Of a DNA stretch of 47,425 nucleotides, positions 24,265 to 36,876 are shown piece after piece. The notes beneath the pieces are model-generated. The model was given only the letters and a program-made list of their open reading frames with translations, searched no databases and was not told the origin of the DNA. The translations under genes were made by a program, and so were the position numbers. The stretch is from positions 1 through 47,425 of the forward strand of contig MNCI01014464.1 of assembly GCA_015680685.1 (NCBI GenBank), read 5' to 3'. The first letter of the stretch is position 1, and each line of letters opens with the position of its first letter. This stretch comes from Gnetum montanum. Lineage: Eukaryota > Streptophyta > Gnetopsida > Gnetales > Gnetaceae.

Positions 24265-25127
24265 TGATGAATTGCAGTTTGCTAGGCCCTGATATCAGAT
24301 ACTCGATATCAGGTATGTGGTATCGTAGCCTGGATAACGATATTGAATAAATGATATTCTGATTCTTGTGTTGGCCTATAAATATAGCACTCAGTCGCAC
24401 AAGAAGGGGGATCTTTTTGTAAGTCTTTAGGGTCAAATCTCTTTGTCAGTTTTCAATTAGTTTTTAGTTCTTTCCCAAGTGCATGCCTGCAGTGTGATGT
24501 TTGTAATTTTACAGAACCTTTGTTTGAGTGTGACATACTTGGACATGCACATAATCAGCAATAAAGATTGAGATTATTCCATCATTGTAGCATTCACTTA
24601 GTTTTTAATTGTTAATTGTTNTAATAAAGATTGAGATTATTCCATCATTGTAGCATTCACTTAGTTTTTAATTGTTAATTGTTAATTATTATTTATTGTT
24701 TTCTTAGTTAATATTTCTTTATCGTTATTTACTATTCCTATTACAAATGTTGAATGAGTATGTCTTAATCACGAACATTTAAGTGTAACTCCTTGGTAAC
24801 CAAGTAGCATATCTAGTAGTGCGTAAGTAATGTGTGCTTGGTAATCCCAAAGGTAGTACATAAGGTCCAAGATCTATATGAATGATTAAGAATGGATGCT
24901 CATCGCATTAGGCTAGCTTAGATTTTACTTCATATTGCTTATTAGCTTAATCAAGATTATTTTTCATTATCTCTAAGAGTAGCCTAGTGTTAGAAATCAC
25001 ATCATACACCTCACTCTAGACTAAACCATATGTGACAAAGCATATACTAGTCCAGGTCGGAAGACAATGAACTGTGATCAACATGTAACTATCTAGGTGC
25101 CACAACTAGTCCTTCTGTGAAGTTCTA
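24265..25127 (+). repeat. Copy A right LTR
   Basis: It starts TGATGAATTGCAG just after a G-rich run (GTGGGGTTA) that may be the remnant polypurine tract. TATAAATA is at 24377-24384 and AATAAAG near 24560. Later parts match the LTRs of copies B and C, for example ACTAAACCATATGTGACAAAG near 25020. Similarity ends near 25127, short of the expected CATCA terminus. A false duplication surrounds the N at 24621. Confidence 0.75.
24560..24683. other. Assembly artefact: duplicated contig ends around a single N (24621)
   Basis: The roughly 60 bases before the N (AATAAAGATTGAGATTATTC through AATTGTTAATTGTT) recur almost identically right after it. This is best explained by two overlapping contig ends placed side by side. 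Confidence 0.85.
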
Positions 25128-28100
25128 GGTGCTATCTTTGAGTATCTTTCAAATCAAATGAGGAAAAAATTTTAGTGAGTCTAGTGATTTAACTCTCAAC
25201 ATTCTCATAAATGTAAGTTCAATTGTCTCTCTTATTCCAATATCTATAGTAGCAACTAACAATGTTAATCCTTGTGATTTGTGATTTGTCAATTATTTGA
25301 ATCTACTAAGTTCAATTGAAGGAATTGGAACCTATTAAATGATTTATTAAGCATACAATTAGAATTGAAAATTTTGAATTATAATTTCAAGTTAAATTTG
25401 AATTTTTTGTTAAGTAAGATGAAGTTTTTTTACTTGATTTATTAGAAATAGAGAGTTTCATATGTATTTGTTAAATTTAGGAAAGTCAATCAATACATAC
25501 TATGGTAGCTCATGTGGTTTTTTAAATCATTGTAGATAATGTTAATGATTGTTTCATTGATCAATCCTATCGGTATATTTAAATTTTTGGTGAACATTAT
25601 CTTTGCTTGTTTAGCTATATAAATTTCTAGTTGTAACTTTTCATCTTTTGAATTTTCTATAGTTCTTAAAGAGCTAAATGTTACTTGAATTTTAACCATT
25701 GGTTTTTTCAATAAGTAAAACATTTTTCAATTATGAAAGTGAACTTTTTCATTGAGTGGAAAAGATAAAATAAATTATAGAAGTCTTTTGATTGTTCTTA
25801 TGCTAGAGAGATGTGAGCTCTCTTCCTTAAGGTTTGCTAATCATCCTTTTGAGAAATTTCAATTTTGATGTTTCATAGAATTGTTTGGAATTCTATATCT
25901 TCTTTTTGCTTGTTGATAGCTTCAAGAGTAATAATTATGATGAACATGTTCTACAACTCTTTTCCTTTTGCATTTGTAATGTATAGTTGTTTTCCTTTCA
26001 TAAGTGATAGTTGTGTAAGATCTTCTATCAAGATGATAAATTTGCCTCCAAAAGGTTCCTATAAAGTATAAAAAATATTAAAAAGATTTGAATGAGAATA
26101 ATCATATGCTTATAACTATTATTATGCAAAAAAGATTTATCAATGACAAGCAGTTATATACATATATATTCTGCATTACCTAATACATTAGAAAAATTTG
26201 GTGTAGCTTTGCATCTATAGTTTATAAATGTTTTGCTCCTATAAAATTAATTTCATCAATCAATATGTACTAGTTGTTTCTTAATTCTTCCTAGATCTTG
26301 ATGAGGTTTATATAGTGCATTTTATATTATTCACCCAGGCATGTTGAAAGTTGTAATGCTTTGTGAAGCCAATGCTAGTAATGACTCATCTTTGTTATCA
26401 ATATAGAATTATTGTATTACATTGGTGAGATAAGATTTATCTATTCCTAATTTTCCTATCATTCCTAAAATGGATATTATATGTATGATTATAATTGATT
26501 TTTAAAATAAAGTGGTTATAGTGCTTTCATAAAGCTTGTGTTGTAATGTTGTTGTACTATCTTGAAAGTTAATTTTTGTTTATTTTAGAGTTTCTCATTA
26601 CTTTTGTCTACTTCAATAGTTTCTTACAACTATGAAATTTGTAGCACTAAATTTTATTTAGAACTTCTAGAGTGATGTTTAGTTGATGAAAAAGATGTTT
26701 ATTTGATTCCAACTATGATTTCTATCATTGTCTCTTCTACCTAGCATTTCTTCTTTATTTATTGGTATTATTAAATAATTTTATACAATTTTTGATAGAA
26801 TTTGATAGTAATATTCATATGTTCCTTCTTAGTTTTGATATTGATTCTCATCTTTATCTTCATTTTCTTATCAGTTTGGTTCTAAAAGTTCAATTTCAAT
26901 AGCAGTTACTAAAAGTTTTTATTATTATTATTTTCTATGATATTACGATAGCTATAATATGACTATAGTATTTCATCATCTTATAATTCAAAATATTCCT
27001 TTGCATTTTTAAATGGATAGTATAACAATAATTATTCCTAGTAATTATTAATCCACCTATCTTCATTGGTTTTGGTAGCATCTGAAATATTGGGAACACT
27101 CTAATTATTTTGAATTTTGGTATTTTCTTTCATTTTGTAGAGCCTCCTTCTTGCTTGATGTTGTTGTAAATTTTGGTTGTTTTATACAAACAAATGTTTT
27201 TCATTACTTTTGCTATATGATTTTATTTTTGTTGAAAAGCTATCTACATAATCTATAAATTTCTACGTATTTTTTCACAACTTTTTTGTAAATAGTGTCT
27301 AAGATGTTTACAACAATTATTGCCTTGGTTTTGCTTAACAAAGAAAATTAGTATCATATGTAACACATTTCCATTTCTCTAATGTTTCTTTTTACTATGA
27401 TGTCCATCAACAATGTTTTGTATGCTAATAATGATGCTTCATAAGACTCTATTACTTGTACTAATGTTGGTCCCAAGCCTAGATATGAAAGGAGAGGATT
27501 ACCAACAGGTTGGTAGCTAATTGTAACACTTTGTCAAATCTCATGGATGAGCTCTTTTTAAAAATTTTCAAATGCTAGGACATTCCCCAAATAAGATGTG
27601 TAGTAGTCATAGGGCCAAATTTCTATGGAAATTAGGAAAGGACTTACTATGGCACTCTCATTCTAGGAAATTTACCGAAAAGAGGATTAAAGAAAATATA
27701 ACAAAAATAATCAAAGATGATTTGAAAAATTACAAATAAATAAAGATCTAGCTCTACTTAGAGAACTCATGTATCTGACCAAATTTTATTGGGACAAGGC
27801 TAGAATGATGATGATGATGATGATCATGACTTCTCAATAGCTCTTTGATGATTTCTCTGATTTTGTTATATACTTTATGATGTCGTCTATCACTACATGC
27901 TTTCTTAACACTAGTTAAAATTTTGTGTTAGCTCTTCAAATTTGTAATATGAACTTGTTGTGCACATTTTGCATTTTATCATTTTTTCTTAATTCATATT
28001 TTAGTTCATCATCTTTATCTTTATAGAGTAGTGATTGTTGTAGTAGCAATGGCCAAGTAATGGTATGATGTTAGTTTTTATATTAACAATAAGAGTAATA

Positions 28101-28211
28101 CCATAACTAGAAAATACTTAAATTAATATTGTCCTTTCTTTTTTCTCAAGCATGCTCCTTCTCTACATTTTTTGCATAACAGCACCTCTTCTAATTCCCT
28201 TGTTCTTTCCA
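25128..28211. other. AT-rich DNA, nothing recognised
   Basis: Strongly T-rich on the + strand, with short ORFs on both strands and no recognisable domain. A short (ATG)n run is at 27805-27822. It may be decayed transposon sequence on the minus strand, but I could not identify a family. Confidence 0.5.
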
Positions 28212-29250
28212 ATGTGTTTGTTTTGTAGGCTTTAGGCTATGTGAAGACATCTTGGCAGTTAAGAAGACATCTTAGATGGAAGTGGAGCCTTCACAAAAGA
28301 TGTCTTTAGTTTGGTAGGATATGTCTTGAAATTGAAGGAGATGTCTTGTTTGTAAGGATGTCTCAGAGGAGATGTCTTACCAATAGTGGAGATGTCTCAA
28401 GCAAGACTTCTTATGCTAAACGAGACATCTCATCTAGGAAGGAGATGTCTTTCAAAAATAGTAGACATCTTAACCGAAAGCTAAGAATTAACAGAAGATG
28501 TTTTTGTAAGGCCAGAGATGTCATGTATAGTTAAGAGACTTCCAAAATTAGTTATTCTAGTTCAAAAATAGTCAAAATAAGAAGGAAATAGTTGGAAGAT
28601 GATAGAAGAAGGATCAAAACAACATGAGATCCTCTAGTTGAGTTGAGGAGAGTTTTCTTGGTGACTTGTCTTTTTCTTATCGATAAATATTAGTTGTTCA
28701 TGCTTATATAGAGAGATAGAAAGAGAGTTCATGAGATTTCTCGTTGAGAGCTCTTAACTTGATGATAGAGCTTGGACAATGGAAAAGAACATTAAGTGAT
28801 TCCATAGATATTGAAGCTCCAAGGTCAATTGTCCTATGTGTTAGCCTATGTGTTCTAGTCTTGCTTATGAGTTGAGATTTCATTCCCTGGTTGTGGAAGA
28901 ATTTCTCTATCTATTGTGTCTTGCATTGAGAATAACCATTATGTGGTTGTAGAGCCTCATACTTTGTAATACCTTTTGAGTCTTTGAAAGGTTTTAAATG
29001 TTTGTGGGTTTTAGGAAACCTTTTGTAATATTCTACTCCAATAATTGAAGATAGTTAGTTTTCTTATTTTCTAACAAATTAATTATATTTATATTTAGTA
29101 TTTGAAGGTGATTAATTATTGGAGTGAACTTGCTCCAATTTTGTGTGATGATGAATGTTATTCATTAATGTCTCATAATGTAACTTTAGGTCGTGTAGGT
29201 GGAGTCTACTTGGATTTAATAATACTTGAGGTACAATGAAATTTAGTAAC
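28212..29250 (+). mobile_element. Possible LTR-like repeat carrying the second octamer array
   Basis: The start (TGTGTTTGTTTTGTAGGC near 28214) resembles the stretch near 6127 that precedes octamer array 1. The array follows, then a TATA-like TTATATAGAG near 28704. No coding domain or primer site was found and the ends are uncertain. Confidence 0.3.
28245..28523. repeat. Phased octamer array 2
   Basis: Octamers AGACATCT or AGATGTCT, exact or with one or two mismatches, begin at 28245, 28265, 28298, 28319, 28339, 28356, 28370, 28390, 28404, 28423, 28443, 28463, 28496 and 28516. Many steps are exactly 20 bp and longer steps are 33 bp; a few are 14, 17, 19 or 21. The alphabet is that of array 1, but the surrounding DNA differs and the order is less regular. 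No intact AGACGTCT remains here. Confidence 0.85.
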
Positions 29251-31845
29251 ATTGTTTGCAATTTAAAATAAAATTATTTTCATTAATGTATTAATTACAT
29301 TCAACATATTCAATTATATAGAGTTTGATAGTGTGCCCATTGTCTTAGGATATTGTTGTCAAACTTTGTATTCCATGCATGCATAACCTTATGAAGGAAT
29401 TCCTTTACTTCTTAAATCTCTTCTTTGTTACTCCAATTTTAAGTATCCATGTTTACATTATCATTAACTCATAAGAATCCATGTACATGTAGAGATCCTA
29501 GAAGTTGCACTTCATATTTTCATCAAGGTATCAATCTAAAATTTTGGTTTTATGACATGCTTTAGGAATATTGAAATTTGATATGCGATATTGTGCAACA
29601 ATATGAGGATTCTTAACAATGCTTTTATTTATTACTTTTTTCTATGTTCTAGATCAATTATTAATGGTGAATGAATAAGCTTATGTAGATCTAACTATTG
29701 TAGATCTATTCACTTAGTGTAAAGGATATTTTTGGATTGCCTATTTGTTGAAGCATTTCTAACAATTCTACTATGTATTTTATCTAGTATTATCTAGTTT
29801 GACAAACTGATTATTCCTACCTTATAATTATGTCTTTCCAATTAATCTTTATTTAGTAAAGCATATGCAATTTATTGAATAATAAATAATGTTTAGCTAT
29901 TAGTAATTCATGATGCTAGATCTTTGCTAGTCCTATCTCATGTGTAGATTTTAATTTGATTTCTTGTTTCTTCCTCTTTTCATCAATCATTTCCTAGCCC
30001 TTGTATATAATAAACAACAAAAAGAAAGTATGGTATGTGTGTTTAAAAAAAACTAAATTTTTTGTGCAATTATGATACTAAAATTTAAATTGAATAATTT
30101 TCATTATATTTATTACAACCCCTTGGATCTATCGGACTAGTTTCATGATTTCTTTTACCTACTAGTTTTATAAAAATATTAACTTAGTGATACTTGGTAG
30201 GATGGAACCTATGACCTTGGGCTTACCAAGTTAAGACTTTTAAAACTAAACAATTATGTAAAATAAAAAATTAAGTGTATGATTATATAATTATTATATA
30301 TAAATTTTAACTTGAATATCATTTGAAGGTAAACAATTGCAATGTAACAATTTTTAGCTTAATCATATATGTTCTTTGCCATCCTCTTAGATCTAAGCTA
30401 TGTTATCATCATTTTCCTCTACACTTATTCAATGACTACATGAATCATCTTCATCTTCTAGACTAACTTTTTGAATGCCTTCCTTTGAGTTTTTTTTTAT
30501 TACCTTCATCATTTGATTCTTCAAATATAGCTCCAAACTTGCACTCTATCACAATGTGTTAATAAGGTTCCTTGGGATCTTAAGTATAAAATTCCTAATT
30601 AGCTTTATTTACCATAACAAACATGTCATCATAAGGTTCTATTCTGTAGAGCATTCTTCTCATGTTAACCATCATGAATCACAAATCATCTATTTTAATT
30701 GCAATTTTCATGAACTACACATCCATCCAATCATAATGGAATAGTAAATTAGATTTTTCTTATTCAAAATTTGAGAATCAAGACATCTTTTAAAATAACA
30801 TTGTATGTTTCATCTATCTCTTATAGATAATTTTGATCATCAGGAATGGTTATGGGCTAGGACTCGTAATCGATCAAAGATAGAGAACTAGTTTTGTTGC
30901 ATCTACTCATGTATTATCTACTAGAAAGCATGGATAAAATTTAAACCTTTTTATCACATTAGAATAGTAAAGTTATTTTTTAAAAAAATGAATACAATCA
31001 TACCCTTTTCTTGAACTAGTTTGTGAACTCGTTAGTACCTATTTTCTCTAGCCTATTATCATAAAGCCTTTTAATTGATTGAAGAAACTCATTATGCTTC
31101 CTAGAACATCGTATATAAAAATTAGAAAATTTTAAATACATTAAAATTATTTGAAAAAGTAGCTATTTTTGTGTTTTGTATTCTTTCATAAGTGTTAAAG
31201 TAAAACTAGAAATCAAAATTTCTAAAGCACTTACCTAACGTATGAAGCTATATTCTTCTTTTCCTCATTCATGAGGATGAAAAAGTGTACTTTCTATTTG
31301 TCTTCATGGTTTCACTTATTTTTGCTATATTTCCATATGTAAATATGACCTTTTATCACTTTGAATTTGGGCTTATTGATTTCATGCATTTGTCTATTTT
31401 GAAATCCATGTTTTAGGCAAGTAGAGTGAATGAAGTGTGAGTTTTCAAATTGCATACTAGAACCAACAATTCCTCCTTTAGAATACACTTTGGAGTTGTA
31501 GCATGTATTTAATTTTAACTATTCTTAATAGTTTTGAAAACCTATTCAATGTTCTTGATTATGGATTTTCCTAATTAAACTTCTTTTTGTTGATTTGGAG
31601 ATTTAGTAGTTAAGGCTTACTTTATATTGTCTTCTTTCTCCTTTGATTGCTTTGGTGGAATGGTGAAAGGTACATTTGTTTTTTAAGTTAATTTAATCTT
31701 CTTTCACTTCTTCAATTTTTGATTTTATGTTGGTGATATCTTGCTTTTCTTCTTTGAATAGATTTTGTAAGAATAATTCTAAGTCTTTTATTTCTTCATT
31801 CTTCTTTTCATTCTTTGTAGGCATTTTTTGTTTTATTTTATCTTT
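29251..31845. other. AT-rich DNA, nothing recognised
   Basis: No gene, RNA or clear repeat recognised. Low-complexity ORFs only. Confidence 0.5.
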
Positions 31846-32728
31846 TGATAAAGTTCAAGTCAATCAGCTATATCAATGCATCCTTAGATGCATTGGTGCA
31901 TATGCATAGATGCTAATCCACCATAAGCCTATAAATATGTAAGCATCCACAACGTATGCACCATCATTTGGTCAATAGTGTAGCCAAACTCTTGTAGTTT
32001 TCTTCTGTAATATTAGCAAATAATTAGTGAATGTATGAAATGTTGATTTAAGTTAATTGTACAACATCGTATTCAAGTAGCATTGTATCTAGACACACTC
32101 CATGAACTACAATAAGAATAAGATTGATTCATACTTATCATAGCATGATTCATACTTATTATAGCACTTTAACTTAGAATAGATTTACTTTCATTGCAAC
32201 CTACTTTCTAAGTACTTTGTTAATATTTACATTTTCATGCACATTAATCAATTGGTAGAATGAGCATGACTAGTTTGAAGTATAAACATGTATTTGCTCA
32301 ATAATCCCAACAACATTATTGTTTGGTTCACCTAGTAGCATAACACTTGGTAATCCCAATAGTGGGTATGTGAGTTTAGGGTGTATACAAAAAGCTAAAA
32401 GCAAATACTCATCACCCTTAGAATAGTCTCAGATTTATTTTCTTTTTATTCGTTAGATTAATTAAATAATTAATTTTTATGTTTTTATCTAGCTTAACTA
32501 TAACCACACAACATCAATAATCATATGTCTCAATTTATACTCAATTATACATGATAAAGCTACCATTAGTACAAGTTGAAAGACAATGACTTGCAATTAA
32601 TCCTTAATGATCTAGATACCACACTAGTCCCATCCATGAAATTTAACTGGTTGCACGTGAACACATGTGATTCGTATGGTTAGGCATAGGGGACACTCAC
32701 CGCTCATCATTGGCATTATTGTTGGGGA
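31846..32728 (+). mobile_element. Copy C: single LTR plus primer binding site
   Basis: An 864-bp LTR starts TGATAAAGTTC at 31846 and ends CTCATCA at 32709. TATAAATA is at 31930-31937, and the phrase GGTTCACCTAGTAGCATAAC near 32320 is shared with copy B. The primer site TGGCATTATTGTTGGGGA follows at 32711-32728. A 21-bp direct repeat (GATTCATACTTATCATAGCA and its copy) is at 32126-32166. Internal similarity to copy B fades after about 32790, so the rest of the element is missing or too diverged to see. Confidence 0.75.
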
Positions 32729-32790
32729 TGGTGCTATTAATCTAGATTAGTTGTATTATAAATGATTATTGTAAAAGAATTAGTTGTAAT

Positions 32791-35375
32791 TTGATTGAAA
32801 TATCTTGGATAAGAAGCCCAACTATTAGATTTTAATTTAGGAAAGAAATCTAAATAACCTTTAGTATCTCACCATAAGTTTAACAACTCTTTCCTCAAAG
32901 TCTTCTAAGACCTTGCCTTGTTATTAAGCCTTTTCTTTCCTAAAAGATCCATAAGCAAATAGTGATAAACATGATATTCTATACTTATCTAGGGTTTATT
33001 CACTAATGAAGTTATAGGAATCAATTTTAATATTTCATTAAAATAACACAAGAAATTCAAACTAAGCTTAGATTCCATTTACTCAACTCATAAGAATCAT
33101 TAGGAAAGAGTTTGTAGAAAAACTAACATTTGAGAGATAATAATGATATAACTTACTCTCTTAACTCCTTTTCTAACATCAAATGAACTAATATTGATAA
33201 TCCTTAATACCTTTATTTCATTAGGTTTTAATCATGATTTGCAAAATATGGTAATATCATAGTATGGATAAGGAAACTATAAAAATATATTAAATCTTTA
33301 TATGAAATGTCATCCCAATATGTTATGATTAAGGGTGGATCACTTACATGACTAACTCTCATCCATATGTAAGTTTAATAAGGTCAATTTGATGAAATAA
33401 GAAATTTTAGTTTCCAAAAAGTCATGAAAATTTAACATAGCTATCATGCTCTAAAACAATATTCAATAGGTATTACTATCAAAAATGATTTCAACATTGC
33501 TAATTTTGTCTTAATTAAAGGTACATATAGGAAGTTATAGCTACCCGAATTTTCTTGTAAAATATTAAATTAAAAATTTTAAAAATAATAATAAATTCAA
33601 AATTTTTGGGATTTGACTCAAATACATGAATTGAAATTTAAAAATCTAAATTATTTTAACTAACATTGTCTACCCACCAATACCAAGCTAGTAGATGCTA
33701 TACTTATTAACAACTTATATGTATATTATCAAAAAAAAGGATCATCAATCAAAGTCACATTACTCATCCTACCAAGTGGGATCTTGAGAGGATCAACAAA
33801 TAAGCAAAAGCCTAATCTCTTCAAGTGGTTGTGCCCAAGCTTGAACCCAAGTGTTTAACTTAAGAAACAAGCACCTTACCATCACTCCAAATAACAATCC
33901 CTAACTTATATATATTATATTTATATAAAATTAAATTAAAAATAGTTGATTCTGGAAGTCTTTTTAGATGAACAAATAGTCATTTTTAGTAAATTTCAAC
34001 CTTTCAGATGTGATGGAAAGTCAAATTTGGCATAGTAGACTTCAAAAATTACTTTTTAATCCTCTTCTTTGAACTATGCTTTAATAGCTTTTTGAACTAG
34101 AATTAGTATAACATGGACATTTGATGCTTCTTTTCAATAAATAAATAGCTTTTCCTAATATTTTTTAGCTTTATGTATCCAATGGTGATGTTAGATTAAT
34201 CATACAGGGTTTTGATAATGAGGTAATAATTTAAATCATACCTTAATAGACCAATAATTTTACTAACTTTAGATCTTAAATAATATAATCCTTAGTTCTA
34301 ATGAATTTAGTCTTAGATCATAGGATTAGAAAGTTAAGATATACTTATCCTTATAAAAATTCTTAGATGAAGGCAAATAACCCCCACATCCAAACGTAGG
34401 TTTCTAAACCCTAGTTTGTCTTTAGTCATGCTACCAAAGTTAGTGTTCTAAGAGGGATAGAAAATTCAATAAGAGTCTAGGGAATGATCCCAAACCATTA
34501 TCCAAGAAATCGAGTAGTTGAAGAATTAGTTGGCAAATCCACAATGTAAGGAAGACTTATACCAACCTAACAAGCAATCATATCATTTAGTCAAAATTAA
34601 CCATTCTAGAGAATCATAACCTTATTCCAACAAGGCAGATGACATCCATGAGGAAGAACAAGTCAAGAGAAAACCTAGGAATAAGTATGAAAGTCATAAA
34701 ACATATAATGTATCTGTAACAATCATAGCCATTGATAGGAAACATTCTAGACTACATGATCTTCTATAAAGAAGCCCTATTCAAGTTAGTACAAGATCTA
34801 ATGGAATATTAGAAGAGATGAATTCTAAATTTTCAAAGCCCCAAACCAAGAAGAAGAAAGAATGATCAAGGTTTCAAAGAAGTCATGTGCCTTGGTGTTG
34901 GTATGAATGATGTAGTCATTAGTTCATCATATCATTCCATTGGCTAGTGTATATTCTATCCACATTGAATCATCCATACATAAGTTAAATTTTTGAGTTT
35001 AAAAATAGATTACAAAAGACACTAAGTAGTAAGATCAAGTCTAACCATGTCAAATGTGGTCACCTAACCATATTTTTCTTATGATGAAACTACGATTACA
35101 TTTCTTTATTTGTAGAGAGATAAAAATCGAGGAAATATCTTAACCTTACTTCTATTTCTTTTTTTTTTCTTTCTATATTTAATTTATATTCTTCAAATTA
35201 GATAAGTAAAATATTCTCAGGTAATACAAGTAGGAAATGAGGAATTGTCCTACCTTCACCTAGGTAACTAAAGACATGAGTTGCACTTATTATAACCCCA
35301 ATTAAGACCAGTGGTTAACAATTAGTAGACTTTTAATTCACCTTTTATCATTATCTAGAAATTGATGTAGATTTT
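32791..35375. other. AT-rich DNA between copies C and D, nothing recognised
   Basis: Possibly the decayed interior of copy C, but no gag, spacer or ORF2 similarity could be seen. No host gene recognised. Confidence 0.45.
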
Positions 35376-35859
35376 TGATGGAAATGTTATTGTAAAGGAC
35401 TATGATATTGTACCTATGATATCATAGATGCGATATAGTAGCCTAAAATATGTCATCATGGATATGATGTAGTGGGCCATGGTCATGCCTATAAATACAA
35501 GCCCACCACTTCATTGAAAACGAGTTTAGGCCCGATTTACAGATTATTTTCTTGAAGTTAGTATAAATGCCCATAATTTTGTGAATTACAATTGATGAAA
35601 TCTTTATTGAGTAGATTATTCATGAAGACAATTCATGAATGACAATAAAGATGAAGACTGTTCTTCGTCATTGTAGCATATCACTTAGAATATATTTACT
35701 TTTCCATAATGTTTACTTTTACTAAGTCATTTACTATTTCAATGCTTATTAGTAAGGTGAAATAAGTACAATTGGTTTCAAGTATAAAGTATAATATTTT
35801 ATTAACCTATAGCGGCTTTGCTTGATTTTCTCAATAGTAAAGTTACCTGATAATCCCAA
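35376..35859 (+). repeat. Copy D left LTR, first part
   Basis: TATAAATA is at 35490-35497 and AATAAAG near 35644. It breaks off after TGATAATCCCAA, exactly where copy B begins, and resumes at 43331 with CCCAGTAACAG. Confidence 0.8.
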
Positions 35860-36744
35860 TGATAAATCATGTTTTTGGTAGGCTACAATATCGGGTACCC
35901 AATATCTTAGCCCTGATATTGGAGCACATGGTATGTCATCAAATATCTGATATTACAATATGTGTGCTTGCCTATAAATACAACACCTAGGGGCACGATC
36001 CAAATAACTTTCATTCCATCCTTAGGTAGACTCTTTTAGTTTGTTTTCATAGTTTTAGTGATAGTATGAATGCCCGCAGTGTGGTGTTGAGTAATTGTAC
36101 GAAATCTTTATTCAAGTGAAGTGTACTTGGGTACAATTCATGTTTGAAAATAAAGATCAAGATTATTTTTCATCATTACAACATCCGCTTAGTTTTACTA
36201 TTTTACTTATCATAGTTTTTTACTATTTTCTTACCTTAATCATTTGCATTTCCAAGTATTTTACTTTACTTGTTCATTAGTAAATAGGAATAAGTATGAC
36301 TTCTTTTGAGTGTTTAAGTGTAATCGTTTGGTAATCCCAGTAGTGTTATTTCTTGGTTCACCTAGTAGCATAACACTTGGTAACCTAGTAATGGTTACAT
36401 AAGCCCAAGGCGTGTACAATAGGCCAGAACTAGATGCTCATCGTTCTAAAGTAGAGTAAATTTACATTACCATCATTACTTAAACTAAGGACTAAATTTC
36501 ATTCCCAATTATGTTTATTGCTAAGAGTCATAAGGACCTAACAACATCAATTATCATAAGCTTCACTTTGGACTAAACCATACATGATAAACCTGCCACT
36601 AGTCGAAGTGGGAAGATAGTGTCTTACAATCAATGCTTAATGATCTAAATGCTACAACTAGTCCCATCCATGGAATTTCACAGGCTTGCATGTAAACATT
36701 TGTAATTTGTATGGTTGAACGTAGGGGATACCCACTGCTCATCA
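35860..36744 (+). repeat. Copy B left LTR
   Basis: It starts TGATAAATCATG and ends GCTCATCA. It holds a near-perfect 20-bp palindrome at 35887-35906, TATAAATA at 35973-35980 and an AATAAAG signal near 36146. Confidence 0.9.
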
Positions 36745-36745
36745 T

Positions 36746-36763
36746 TAGTGCTATTATCGAGGA
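36746..36763 (+). other. Copy B primer binding site, decayed
   Basis: TAGTGCTATTATCGAGGA sits one base after the LTR end. It aligns with the tRNA-Asp primer site used by many plant Tat/Athila-type elements (TGGCGCCGTTGCCGGGGA) at 11 of 18 positions, and all seven differences are transitions. Confidence 0.6.
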
Positions 36764-36876
36764 GGGTGCTAGTTACCTAGATTAGTTATATTATATGTGA
36801 TCACTATAAAGGTGTTAACATTTTAACTTTTAGAAAACATTAATATTTTAAGTCACACACATTATCACACAAAATC

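Larger units (their letters stand above)
18213..25127 (+). mobile_element. Copy A: non-autonomous Ty3/gypsy element with accessory ORF2
   Basis: Two same-direction LTR pieces (18213-18532 and 24265-25127) bracket a gag-like C-terminal frame, a long spacer and ORF2. There is no protease, reverse transcriptase, RNase H or integrase. Compared with copy B, the left LTR is cut at about 18532 and joined to the late part of gag, so the rest of the LTR, the primer site and the gag start are deleted. The right LTR lacks roughly its last 70 bases. Mobilisation would have needed enzymes from a partner such as copy D. Confidence 0.8.

Noticed and set aside
25490-25723. Minus-strand ORF as a possible gag fragment
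   Set aside because: I could not match it to a gag core and no neighbouring domain supports it.
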